Below are positions 1 through 6,941 of a stretch of DNA of 8,225 nt, one piece after another (position 1 is the stretch's first letter; every line of letters begins with the position of its first letter). The position numbers and the translations under genes were made by a program. Origin of the DNA: Candidatus Omnitrophota bacterium (GTDB lineage Bacteria; Omnitrophota; Gorgyraeia; Gygaellales; Profunditerraquicolaceae); the NCBI GenBank assembly GCA_020052635.1, contig JAGVOR010000061.1:1-8225 (forward strand). The letters run 5' to 3'. The notes under the pieces are model-generated. The model saw only the letters and a program-made list of their open reading frames with translations. It did no database searches and was not told the DNA's origin.

Positions 1-101
1 CTAATTCGGGGAAGGTGCCGGGCAATAAAGAGAATAATGATTGGAAATTTGAACGTAAAGCGATTGATTCCTGGGTAGCTTCAGGTAAAATCGCCAAATA
101 A
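1..101 (+). CDS. Excisionase-type helix-turn-helix protein, C-terminal fragment
   Basis: This is the 3' end of a gene that starts left of the window. The readable frame begins at base 3 and gives 32 residues before TAA at 99-101. The fragment has an S-G-K-V-P-G-N-K stretch followed by W-K-F-E-R-K-A-I-D-S-W, which is the wing and last helix of small MerR/excisionase-type DNA-binding domains (pattern G-x-[LV]-P-G-x-K ... [WL]-[KR]-F). The same pattern occurs in the next gene (G-R-L-P-G-Y-K ... L-R-F-K-K), so the two look like a tandem pair of related DNA-binding proteins. The neighbour starts 2 nt after this stop, so they are probably cotranscribed. The N-terminal half, including the recognition helix, is not in the window. 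A role in regulating the downstream acs genes is inference. Confidence 0.7.
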   Translation, partial: NSGKVPGNKENNDWKFERKAIDSWVASGKIAK

Positions 102-103
102 CG

Positions 104-418
104 ATGACTGAAGAAAAAATGCTCACCGTCAGGGACGTGGCTATTCTCCTGGGGGTTTCCGAGAAAGATGTATTGGATTTAACCGAAAACGGGCGCCTGC
201 CGGGTTATAAAGTCGGGGGTGTATATTTAAGGTTTAAGAAAGAACAGGTTGAGCAATACAAGAAAGAGCAGCACGGCCTCTCTTCTAAAACTGTTAAAGA
301 AGAAAAAACTGAAACCCTGACCGGCAGAATCAGCGATTTTTTTTATTTTAATGATTTTTATCTTTTTGCGTTGTTCCTGGTCGTTCTCTTAGGGTATTTG
401 GTTTACCGGGGTTTGTAA
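104..418 (+). CDS. Membrane-anchored excisionase-type HTH protein
   Basis: A 104-residue protein with two visible parts. Residues 6-54 form a small winged HTH of the MerR/excisionase type: L-T-V-R-D-V-A-I-L-L-G-V-S is the helix-turn-helix start, and G-R-L-P-G-Y-K ... L-R-F-K-K-E-Q-V is the wing and final helix. Residues 55-78 are a charged Lys/Glu-rich linker. Residues 84-101 are strongly hydrophobic and read as one transmembrane helix near the C-terminus, so the DNA-binding head would face the cytoplasm. It follows the preceding HTH gene by 2 nt and precedes larB by 4 nt. A local or membrane-linked transcription regulator of the acs operon is plausible but inferred. No recombinase or phage gene is visible, so an excisionase role is unlikely. 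The domain call is firm, the function is not. Confidence 0.8.
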   Translation: MTEEKMLTVRDVAILLGVSEKDVLDLTENGRLPGYKVGGVYLRFKKEQVEQYKKEQHGLSSKTVKEEKTETLTGRISDFFYFNDFYLFALFLVVLLGYLVYRGL

Positions 419-422
419 GAAG

Positions 423-1112
423 ATGCGCACCGGTAAAGGATTTTGCGATTTGGGATTTGCCAAAATCGATACTGATCGTCCGCAACGCAGAGGTTTTGCC
501 GAGGTGATTTACTGCCCGGGTAAAGATCGCCTGCACTTAAAGAAAATCGCCGAAAAAATAGCCAATTCCGGCCAAAAGCTGTTATTGACCAAGCTGGAAA
601 AATCCACTTTCTTATTTTTAAAGAAATCAATCCCTGCTTTAAAATACAATCAACTGGCTAAGATTGGTTATGCGGGCAGGCCTCAAACTTTATCCGGCGG
701 CTTAGTCTTGGTAGTTTCTGCAGGGACTGCCGATATTCCTATTGCTGAAGAAGCTGCGCAAACTTTAGAGGTGATGGGTAACCGGGTAGAAAAACTTTAT
801 GATGTTGGGGTCGCTGGGGTACATCGCCTGATGAGTAATTTGGATAAACTAAGAAAGGCTCAGGTGATCGTAGTGGTCGCGGGAATGGAGGGGGCCTTAG
901 CCAGCTTGATCAGCGGCTTGGTTAAAGTTCCGATTGTAGCGGTACCGACCAGCTGCGGATACGGTTCCAGTTTTTCGGGGTTGTCCGCGCTTTTGACGAT
1001 GTTAAACGGCTGCTCTCCGGGGGTGGGGGCAGTCAATATTGATAACGGATTTGGGGCGGGTTACCTGGCCAGCCTAATTAATCATGCCGGGTCTTTTGGC
1101 ACAGGAGGATAG
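423..1112 (+). CDS. larB: LarB, pyridinium-3,5-biscarboxylic acid mononucleotide synthase
   Basis: A 229-residue protein of the LarB family (PurE/AIR-carboxylase-related). LarB carboxylates and hydrolyses nicotinic acid adenine dinucleotide, the first step to the nickel-pincer nucleotide cofactor. N-terminal signature: D-L-G-F-A-K-I-D-T-D-R-P-Q-R-R-G-F-A-E-V-I-Y (9-30). The PurE-like core has S-A-G-T-A-D-I-P-I-A-E-E-A (99-111), A-G-M-E-G-A-L-A-S-L (153-162), P-T-S-C-G-Y-G-S-S-F-S-G (175-186) and L-N-G-C-S-P-G (194-200). Cys197 corresponds to the cysteine that forms the substrate adduct in Lactobacillus LarB, as I recall. It is somewhat shorter than the usual ~246 residues because the N-terminal helix preceding the D-R-x-x-R motif is missing; no start codon lies in the short open stretch upstream (393-422). 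The ribosome site is weak. larC and larE are not in the window, so the full cofactor pathway is unproven. Confidence 0.9.
   Translation: MRTGKGFCDLGFAKIDTDRPQRRGFAEVIYCPGKDRLHLKKIAEKIANSGQKLLLTKLEKSTFLFLKKSIPALKYNQLAKIGYAGRPQTLSGGLVLVVSAGTADIPIAEEAAQTLEVMGNRVEKLYDVGVAGVHRLMSNLDKLRKAQVIVVVAGMEGALASLISGLVKVPIVAVPTSCGYGSSFSGLSALLTMLNGCSPGVGAVNIDNGFGAGYLASLINHAGSFGTGG
1103..1108 (+). promoter_or_regulatory. Shine-Dalgarno site of acsC
   Basis: AGGAGG inside the last codons of larB. It lies 6 nt before ATG 1115 but only 3 nt before GTG 1112. The spacing favours ATG 1115 as the acsC start, and the cysteine positions that result (17, 20, 25, 42) match those known for the family. Confidence 0.8.
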
Positions 1113-1114
1113 TG

Positions 1115-2446
1115 ATGGCGCTTTCAGGTTTGGATATTTACAAGTTGTTGCCTAAGACCAATTGCCGGCAGTGCGGCCTGGCTACCTGCCTGGCTTTTGC
1201 TATGCAACTGGCGAAAAAAGCCTTGCCGATTGAAAAATGCCCTTTTGTCAGCGCGGAGGCTAAAGATATTCTGGAGGCACAAGCCCTGCCCCCGATTAAA
1301 CCGGTTATTTTAGGCACGAATGAGTTCAGGTTTGAGCTGGGTAATGAAACGGTAATGTTCAGGCATGAAGAAAAATTCCGCAATCCCACCGGAGTAGGTT
1401 TTATTATTGATGATTCCTTGACAGATGATGAAATTATCCTCCGGCTTGAAAAGATCAACCAATTAAAGTTTGAGCGGGTTGGCCAGTTGCTGGCGGTCAA
1501 TCTGGTGGCTTTAAAACAAAATGCTGACGGCGCAAGGTTTCTTCAGGCAGCCGCCATACTCCTTAAACATACTGCTTTACCTCTTATGTTAATCAGTAAT
1601 GATCCGGCGGTTTTGAAGCAGGCAGCTTATTTATTAAAAGACCGTAAACCGCTGCTTTATTCTGCCAACCGGCAGAATCTTAAATCTCTGGGCGAATTAG
1701 CTAAGGAGTTGGATCTTCCTTTAGTGGTAAGCGGGCAGAATATCGACCAGGTCAGCCAGCTTACGCAGGAGCTTAACGCTTGCGGGGTAAAAGATTTAAT
1801 TCTCGATACCGGCATTAAGCCCCTGGCGGATAAGATTTGGGATCTTACCCAGATCCGGCGGCAGGCCTTGAAAAAGTTAAACCGTTCATTGGGGTATCCT
1901 GTTTTGGCGATTGTCGATCAGGCTGATCCTTACCAGGAGGCGATGGAGGCAGCCGCTTATATCTCCAAATATGCGGGGATTGTTTTGATTAAAGGCTTGG
2001 AGGCCTGGGAGGCGCTTTCCATTTTGACCTTAAGGCAAAATATTTATACTGACCCGCAAAAACCCTTGCAAATCGACCCTAAGCTTTACGCGATCGGAAC
2101 GGTTAACCCAAGCTCCCCGGTTTTAGTGACCACTAATTTTTCTTTAAGTTACTACACGGTTTTAGGAGAAGTTGAATCAAGTAAGGTTCCCGCTTATATC
2201 TTAAGTGTCGATACCCAGGGTATGTCGGTACTGACCGCCTGGGCGGCTGAAAAATTTAACGCCGAGGCAATTACCAAAGCTTTAACTGTTTCGGGGGTAA
2301 AAGAAACGGTGGGGCATAAAAATTTAGTGATTCCCGGTTATGTCGCGATGATCAGCGGGGACCTTGAGGATCAGTCGGGATTTAAGATCGTTGTCGGCCC
2401 CAAAGAAGCCGCTGGCCTCCCCGCGTTTTTAAAAAATCTTCATTAA
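1115..2446 (+). CDS. acsC: Corrinoid iron-sulfur protein (CFeSP) large subunit
   Basis: A 443-residue large (gamma) subunit of the CFeSP, the cytosolic methyl carrier between AcsE and acetyl-CoA synthase; the Moorella protein is of nearly the same length. The N-terminal [4Fe-4S] domain is clear: Cys17, Cys20, Cys25 and Cys42 in a C-x2-C-x4-C-x16-C pattern (N-C-R-Q-C-G-L-A-T-C ... E-K-C-P-F). A central TIM-barrel region follows. The C-terminal domain, about residues 330-443, contains P-V-L-V-T-T-N-F-S-L-S-Y-Y and ends in a Rossmann-like fold that contacts the corrinoid (T-A-W-A-A-E-K-F, V-I-P-G-Y-V-A-M-I-S-G). ATG 1115 is preferred over the in-frame GTG 1112 because of ribosome-site spacing. 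It begins 2 nt after larB ends, so translation is probably coupled. It is separated from its partner acsD by the activator and ATPase genes, the same order I recall in Moorella. Confidence 0.96.
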   Translation: MALSGLDIYKLLPKTNCRQCGLATCLAFAMQLAKKALPIEKCPFVSAEAKDILEAQALPPIKPVILGTNEFRFELGNETVMFRHEEKFRNPTGVGFIIDDSLTDDEIILRLEKINQLKFERVGQLLAVNLVALKQNADGARFLQAAAILLKHTALPLMLISNDPAVLKQAAYLLKDRKPLLYSANRQNLKSLGELAKELDLPLVVSGQNIDQVSQLTQELNACGVKDLILDTGIKPLADKIWDLTQIRRQALKKLNRSLGYPVLAIVDQADPYQEAMEAAAYISKYAGIVLIKGLEAWEALSILTLRQNIYTDPQKPLQIDPKLYAIGTVNPSSPVLVTTNFSLSYYTVLGEVESSKVPAYILSVDTQGMSVLTAWAAEKFNAEAITKALTVSGVKETVGHKNLVIPGYVAMISGDLEDQSGFKIVVGPKEAAGLPAFLKNLH

Positions 2447-2476
2447 GCCGCAAATTACGTTTTTAACTGAAAGCTT

Positions 2477-4402
2477 ATGCAAAAATACAAAGTTACTTTC
2501 TTTCCTGACAATCTGACGGTAGAGGTTGAAAAGGATAAAACTATCCTTACCGCTGCGATTTCCGCGGGGGTATATATAAATTCCGGCTGTGCCGGGGAAG
2601 GAATTTGCGGCAGGTGTAAAGTTATTCTTAAAAGCGGGCAGGTCAATACCCGGTCTTGCGGCATGATTTCCGCGCAGGAGAAAAAAGATAATGTTTACTT
2701 AGCCTGTCTGACGACAATTCATAGTGATTTAGAGGTTTTGATCCCGGAAAATTCACGGCTTAATTTTGATAAGCTTACGCCTGAAGAATTGGAAGAGAGG
2801 TTGGCGGGTTTATACTCCAAAGTCGAAGATGTTCAAATAATTAGAGGCACTTCTGAAGATCAAGCTTTTGACGATTCGGGTTTTATCAGGAAAATTTATC
2901 TTGAACTTCCGGCGCCAACCATAAATGACAGTATCAGTGATTTAGAGAGGCTCTACCGCGGCTTACGCGGGGCAGGTGATTTTGGGGTGATTGAAACCGG
3001 TTTATTCAATATCAGGCAATTAGGAGAACTGTTACGCGATTACGATTGGAAGGTTACCGTTACTTTAGGCAAGCGCGATGATTCGGTTGAAATCCTGCTC
3101 ATCGAACCGCAAGATACCGCAAATAAGAATTTCGGCCTTTGTTTCGATATCGGAACGACCACGATTACCGGACAGCTGATCGACTTGAATGCAAAAAAAA
3201 TCCTGGGCACCAAAGCTACCTATAACCAGCAGGCGGTTTTTGGCAGCGATGTGATCACGCGGATCCTCTATTCGGCCAAGGCCGACGGTTTAGAAAAACT
3301 GCATTTGGCGGTTACAGATACGATTAATCAAATCACTAAAGAGTTAATTACGGAACAAAAAGTAGATCTGAATGATGTTTACGGGATTGTTTGTTCTGGT
3401 AATACCACGATGATCCATCTGCTCTTGAGTATGGACCCCAGCCACATCCGTAAACATCCGTATGTGCCGACGGCAAATTTTCTTCCTGCCCTGCGGGCCT
3501 CTGAAGCAGGGATTCAGGTTAATCCCCGCGGCCTCTTGAATTGCGTACCGGGAGTTTCCAGCTATGTAGGTGGAGATACGACTGCCGGTGTTTTATCCAG
3601 CCGGCTATACCAAGAAAAAGATCCTTGTATTCTCATCGATATCGGCACAAACGGGGAAATCGTTCTGGGCAGTAAGGATTTTCTGGTTGCCTGCGCTGCT
3701 TCGGCGGGCCCGGCATTTGAAGGCAGCGGGGTTTCCAGCGGCATGCGCGCCTCAAGCGGAGCAATCCAGAAAGTAAGTATTAATAAAGACGATTTCAGTG
3801 TAGATTATACGACGATCCAAAATAAGCCGGCGCGGGGGATTTGCGGTTCAGGCTATATTGATTTGCTCAGCGCCATGCTGGCTGCCGGTATAATTGATAA
3901 AAGCGGCAGGATTAAAGCTGAAGGTAAGCGTATCCGCCAAACCGATAACGGTAAAGAATTTGTGGTTTGTTTTAAAGAAGACCTGCAGTCTTCGGCGGAT
4001 ATCGTGATTAATGAGGCGGATATCGATAATCTTAAGCGCTCCAAGGCGGCAATATATTCAGCAGTGTCGATTTTAACCAGGCATCTGGATTTAGGTTTTT
4101 TTGAGATTTCCAAGATATTTATTGCCGGAGGATTCGGCACCTACCTGGATATTGATAATGCCGTTAATATCGGATTATTACCGGATCTGCCGCGTTCAAA
4201 ATTTATTTTTATCGGCAACAGCTCTTTAGCCGGTTCAAGGCAGATACTGCTTTCTGCCCAGGCAAAAGCGATGGCTGATCAACTGGCCGCCAAGATCACC
4301 TATTTTGAATTATCGGTCGATCCGGCTTATATGGAAGAATACGGGCAGGCTCTATTCTTTCCGCACACGGATCTAACTAAATTTCCTACGGTGAGGTTCT
4401 AA
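2477..4402 (+). CDS. acsV: Reductive activator of corrinoid protein (RACE/AcsV; ferredoxin-ASKHA fusion)
   Basis: A 641-residue iron-sulfur ATPase of the RACE family (orf7/AcsV of acetogens, related to RamA and DUF4445 proteins). These proteins use ATP to reduce inactive Co(II) corrinoid to Co(I) on CFeSP. Residues 1-95 are a plant-type [2Fe-2S] ferredoxin domain with Cys38, Cys44, Cys47 and Cys77 (C-x5-C-x2-C-x29-C; S-G-C-A-G-E-G-I-C-G-R-C). Residues 96-215 are linker and middle domain. From about 218 an ASKHA-fold ATPase begins: phosphate-1 loop D-I-G-T-T-T (224-229), phosphate-2 loop D-I-G-T-N-G-E (388-394), A-S-A-G-P-A-F-E-G-S (408-417) and adenosine motif A-G-G-F-G (550-554). ATG 2477 fits the start of the ferredoxin strand; no strong ribosome site precedes it. 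A 30-nt gap separates it from acsC. The ATPase gene starts directly after its stop. Confidence 0.94.
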   Translation: MQKYKVTFFPDNLTVEVEKDKTILTAAISAGVYINSGCAGEGICGRCKVILKSGQVNTRSCGMISAQEKKDNVYLACLTTIHSDLEVLIPENSRLNFDKLTPEELEERLAGLYSKVEDVQIIRGTSEDQAFDDSGFIRKIYLELPAPTINDSISDLERLYRGLRGAGDFGVIETGLFNIRQLGELLRDYDWKVTVTLGKRDDSVEILLIEPQDTANKNFGLCFDIGTTTITGQLIDLNAKKILGTKATYNQQAVFGSDVITRILYSAKADGLEKLHLAVTDTINQITKELITEQKVDLNDVYGIVCSGNTTMIHLLLSMDPSHIRKHPYVPTANFLPALRASEAGIQVNPRGLLNCVPGVSSYVGGDTTAGVLSSRLYQEKDPCILIDIGTNGEIVLGSKDFLVACAASAGPAFEGSGVSSGMRASSGAIQKVSINKDDFSVDYTTIQNKPARGICGSGYIDLLSAMLAAGIIDKSGRIKAEGKRIRQTDNGKEFVVCFKEDLQSSADIVINEADIDNLKRSKAAIYSAVSILTRHLDLGFFEISKIFIAGGFGTYLDIDNAVNIGLLPDLPRSKFIFIGNSSLAGSRQILLSAQAKAMADQLAAKITYFELSVDPAYMEEYGQALFFPHTDLTKFPTVRF

Positions 4403-5155
4403 ATGGCTTATATTATTGCTTTGGCCGGTAAAGGTGGAACAGGGAAGACGACGACCGCTGCTTTAATTATCCGTGTCTTGACCGAAAAAAAATCCGGATC
4501 AGTGTTAGCGGTTGACGCGGATCCCAATAGTAATCTGGCTGAGGCCTTAGGAGTTAAATCAACGGCTAATTTAGGGTCGATTCTGGATCAGATTTCGGCC
4601 CAACCGGATAAAATCCCGGCAGGAATGACCAAGGAGCGTTTTATCCAGCATCAGGTGCAAACCGCAATCAGCGAAGAGGATGGTTTTGATCTGTTAAGCA
4701 TGGGTAGGCCTGAAGGGCCTGGCTGCTATTGTTATGTGAATAATCTGCTGCGGGGATTAATGAGCAACCTGATTGATAATTACGATTATATCGTGATCGA
4801 TAATGAAGCGGGTTTGGAGCATTTGTCGCGGCGGACTAGCCGCCAGGCGGATGCGTTACTGGTGGTTTCTGATCCCACGAGCATTGGCTTGAAATCTGCC
4901 CAAAGAATATTTGAATTGGCCAAGGCTTTAAAATTTGAGGTTAAAAAAAGTTTTCTTTTGGTCAACCGTTTTAACCAGCAGCTGCATAATGACAGGATTA
5001 AAGATACGGGCTTGGAGTATTTGGGTAATTTGCCTCTGGATGCTCAAGTAGAAAAATTAAGCTTAGCCGGCAAATCGATCTTTGATTTGGCAGCGGCCGC
5101 GCCAGTCCTTGTGGCGATCAGTGAATTGGGGGAACGCATATGGAAACGCAATTAG
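4403..5155 (+). CDS. cooC: CooC/AcsF-type nickel-insertion ATPase
   Basis: A 250-residue MinD/SIMIBI-type ATPase of the CooC family, cytosolic maturation factors that supply nickel to CODH or acetyl-CoA synthase. The deviant Walker A is G-K-G-G-T-G-K-T-T (9-17) with the signature Lys10. D-A-D-P-N-S-N-L (38-45) is the switch/A' region, and I-V-I-D-N-E-A-G (130-137) is the Walker B region. The C-x-C motif that binds nickel at the dimer interface in CooC is present as G-P-G-C-Y-C-Y-V-N, Cys108 and Cys110. GAGG at 4393-4396 sits 6 nt before ATG, which directly follows the acsV stop. The gene overlaps acsD by 16 nt. By position between acsV and acsD it corresponds to acsF of Moorella, so either name is defensible. 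Its client enzyme genes (acsA, acsB) are not in the window. Confidence 0.92.
   Translation: MAYIIALAGKGGTGKTTTAALIIRVLTEKKSGSVLAVDADPNSNLAEALGVKSTANLGSILDQISAQPDKIPAGMTKERFIQHQVQTAISEEDGFDLLSMGRPEGPGCYCYVNNLLRGLMSNLIDNYDYIVIDNEAGLEHLSRRTSRQADALLVVSDPTSIGLKSAQRIFELAKALKFEVKKSFLLVNRFNQQLHNDRIKDTGLEYLGNLPLDAQVEKLSLAGKSIFDLAAAAPVLVAISELGERIWKRN
5128..5133 (+). promoter_or_regulatory. Shine-Dalgarno site of acsD
   Basis: GGGGGA within the end of the ATPase gene, 6 nt before ATG 5140. It supports the start that makes acsD overlap the upstream gene by 16 nt. Confidence 0.6.
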
Positions 5156-6078
5156 TACTTGAGAAATGGCCGGGGTCAATCTCGGTTGTAACGATCGGAG
5201 CTAAAACGGCAGAGGGCGGCTCACGCAGCCAAACGGTGCAAATCGGCGGGCAAACAGCCTTGCCTTTAATGTTTAAAGAAGGGGTTATGCCTAACCGGCC
5301 CAAGATTGCTTTTGAAATTTGGGATATTGCGCCGGTAGATTTTGAGCAGGAATTAATGACAGCATACGGTCGAGCGATTAATGACCCGTTTACCTGGGCC
5401 CAAGTATGCGTCGATGAGTTTAAGGCGGATTTGATCTGCTTAAAGATGCAAGGTACCCATCCTGATTTTGGCGATCGCAGCCCTCAGGAAGCAGCTAAAT
5501 TTGTTTCCAAATTTTTAAACCAGATAAAAGTTCCCTTGATCATTACCGGCAGCGGTGATAATGCTAAAGATAATTTAGTCCTTCCGGCCTGCTCCGAGGC
5601 AGCTAAAGGAGAACGTTGCCTGATTGGATCGGCAGTGCAGGATAATTATAAAACCTTAGTGGCCAGCGTCCTGGCTGATGGGCATAGTATTATTGCTGAA
5701 AGCCCCATCGACATTAATATCGCCAAGCAGTTGAATATTTTAATTTCCGATATGGGGTTAAGTTTGGAACGGATTGTAATTGATCCGACGATTGGGGCTT
5801 TAGGCTACGGATTGGAATATGCTTATTCTATTATGGAACGGGCCAGGCTGGCTGCTTTATCGGGTGATAAAACTTTAGCTTGTCCGTTTATTTGTTTTGT
5901 GGGCCAAGAAGCCTGGAGGGTCAAGGAAGCAAAAGCTGATGGCCGACAGGGAATAGCCTGGGAAACACTGACTGCCACTAGCCTTATTCAGTCCGGAGCG
6001 GATATTTTAGTTATGCGCCACCCGAAGGCCGCAGAGAATGTTTTATGGTATACCGATGGATTATTCAGGGGGCAGTAA
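5140..6078 (+). CDS. acsD: Corrinoid iron-sulfur protein (CFeSP) small subunit
   Basis: A 312-residue small (beta) subunit of CFeSP, a TIM barrel that pairs with AcsC and holds the corrinoid between them. Family features include P-K-I-A-F-E-I-W-D (53-61), the conserved stretch Y-G-R-A-I-N-D-P-F-T-W-A (75-86), D-L-I-C-L-K-M-Q-G-T-H-P-D (95-107), a strand ending I-I-T-G-S-G-D-N-A-K-D-N (134-145), I-V-I-D-P-T-I-G-A-L-G-Y-G-L-E-Y (212-227) and a C-terminal A-D-I-L-V-M-R-H-P. The length is close to the ~320 residues usual in acetogens. It starts inside the ATPase gene and shares one base with acsE (TAATG), so translation of the three genes is probably coupled. There is no sign of truncation. Confidence 0.96.
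   Translation: METQLVLEKWPGSISVVTIGAKTAEGGSRSQTVQIGGQTALPLMFKEGVMPNRPKIAFEIWDIAPVDFEQELMTAYGRAINDPFTWAQVCVDEFKADLICLKMQGTHPDFGDRSPQEAAKFVSKFLNQIKVPLIITGSGDNAKDNLVLPACSEAAKGERCLIGSAVQDNYKTLVASVLADGHSIIAESPIDINIAKQLNILISDMGLSLERIVIDPTIGALGYGLEYAYSIMERARLAALSGDKTLACPFICFVGQEAWRVKEAKADGRQGIAWETLTATSLIQSGADILVMRHPKAAENVLWYTDGLFRGQ
6067..6072 (+). promoter_or_regulatory. Shine-Dalgarno site of acsE
   Basis: AGGGGG at the end of acsD, 5 nt before ATG 6078. It picks this ATG over the longer in-frame ATG at 6045, which would add 11 residues not seen in the family. Confidence 0.75.
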
Positions 6079-6866
6079 TGTTAATTATTGGTGAGTTGAT
6101 TAACGGGATGTATGCTAATATCGCCCTGGCGCTTAAAGAGCGGGATAAAAAAGTTATTCAATCATGCGCGTTGGAGCAGGTTGCCTGCGGAGCGGATGCA
6201 CTGGATATATCTTGCGGGCCGGCCTCTAAAAATCCTTTAATTGATTTACCTTGGTTAGTTGAGGTGGTCGGCGAGGTAACGGATAAGCCGTTGTGCCTTG
6301 ATTCCAGTAAACCTCAGGTGATCGCGGAAGGCTTAAAGGCCGCTAAGAACCCGACCATAATTAATTCTACGACGGCAGATATCGAAAAACTCCAAATCCT
6401 GCTCCCCTTGGCCAAGCAATATAAATCCAAGCTGATCGGGATTGCGATCGATTCCAAGGGGATTCCGCAGAATAAAGACCAGCGCCTGGAGCTGGCGGCA
6501 CGGATACTTGAACAAGCCGGACAAAGCGGTTTTGCGCTTGAGGATTTATATTTAGATCCGATTGTCATGCCGGTCAATGTCGCGCAGAACCAAATTCGCG
6601 ATATCCTGGAGACCATCGCTGAATTTAAAATGATCTCCAGCCCCCACGGTAAAACGGTCATCGGCTTAAGCAATATTTCTCAAGGCGCTAAAAACCGCAG
6701 CTTGATCAACCGGACTTTTTTAACCATGGCAGTTGCATCCGGTTTAGATTCTGCTATACTTGATCCCAAGGATAAAGAATTAATGGATACGCTGATTACC
6801 GCGGAGTTGATCTTAAACAAAAATATTTACTGTGATTCGTATTTAGAAGCTTACCGGAAAAGATAA
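6078..6866 (+). CDS. acsE: Methyltetrahydrofolate:CFeSP methyltransferase (MeTr)
   Basis: A 262-residue cytosolic methyltransferase that moves the methyl group of 5-methyl-tetrahydrofolate to Co(I) of CFeSP, joining the folate branch to acetyl-CoA synthesis. It is a pterin-binding TIM barrel: start M-L-I-I-G-E-L-I-N-G-M, then L-D-S-S-K-P around Asp75, I-N-S-T-T with Asn96, L-Y-L-D-P around Asp160, and G-L-S-N-I-S-Q-G-A-K-N-R with Asn199 and Arg207. Asp75, Asp160 and Asn199 fall on the same numbers as the folate-binding and catalytic residues of the Moorella enzyme, which I recall is also 262 residues. The ATG at 6078 overlaps the acsD stop by one base and has AGGGGG 5 nt upstream. It is the last gene of the operon; the next feature is a hairpin and a tRNA, with no CODH/ACS gene following. 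Confidence 0.96.
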   Translation: MLIIGELINGMYANIALALKERDKKVIQSCALEQVACGADALDISCGPASKNPLIDLPWLVEVVGEVTDKPLCLDSSKPQVIAEGLKAAKNPTIINSTTADIEKLQILLPLAKQYKSKLIGIAIDSKGIPQNKDQRLELAARILEQAGQSGFALEDLYLDPIVMPVNVAQNQIRDILETIAEFKMISSPHGKTVIGLSNISQGAKNRSLINRTFLTMAVASGLDSAILDPKDKELMDTLITAELILNKNIYCDSYLEAYRKR

Positions 6867-6873
6867 ATTTAAG
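6862..6873 (+). repeat. 12-bp direct repeat, left copy
   Basis: GATAAATTTAAG, identical to 6926-6937. This copy overlaps the acsE stop codon. The two copies are 64 bp apart and bracket a 52-bp hairpin-bearing segment. A target-site duplication or a small tandem duplication could explain them. Confidence 0.75.
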
Positions 6874-6876
6874 CTA

Positions 6877-6925
6877 GGGAGCGTCCCCCGGTAAATAGTT
6901 GGGGGAAAATCCACTCGACGCTTCT
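6877..6925 (+). other. Bulged hairpin after acsE (possible terminator or tRNA relict)
   Basis: A 9-bp outer stem pairs 6877-6885 (GGGAGCGTC) with 6917-6925 (GACGCTTCT), including two G-U pairs. Inside it, 6886-6889 (CCCC) pairs with part of the G run at 6901-6905 around a loop of about 11 nt. An unpaired 3' segment at 6906-6916 carries AAATCCACTC, the same ten bases as the T-loop/T-stem 3' half of the tRNA downstream. No T tract follows directly, so a strong intrinsic terminator is doubtful, although it sits where acs transcription might end. It could instead be a tRNA remnant with a 7-bp acceptor-like stem and a lost interior. The function is unresolved. Confidence 0.45.
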
Positions 6926-6937
6926 GATAAATTTAAG
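6926..6937 (+). repeat. 12-bp direct repeat, right copy
   Basis: GATAAATTTAAG, the second copy of 6862-6873. It ends 4 nt before the tRNA 5' end. Its TGATAAATT part resembles an extended -10 box for the tRNA, but no convincing -35 is placed upstream, so a promoter is not called. Confidence 0.7.
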
Positions 6938-6941
6938 TTTT

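Noticed and set aside
1..422. Phage or plasmid excision module, from the excisionase-like HTH domains
   Set aside because: No integrase, recombinase or phage gene is nearby. Such HTH domains are common in chromosomal regulators, and the genes are packed against the acs operon.
1112..1114. GTG as the acsC start
   Set aside because: Only 3 nt from AGGAGG, whereas ATG 1115 is 6 nt away and gives the family's cysteine numbering.
1138..1500. Minus-strand open frame of 120 codons inside acsC, and similar ones inside acsV and acsE
   Set aside because: They lie opposite firmly identified genes, show no recognisable domain, and look like shadows of coding bias.
6045..6077. Longer acsE start at ATG 6045
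   Set aside because: It would add 11 residues inside acsD. ATG 6078 has a good ribosome site and gives the family length with catalytic residues at the expected numbers.
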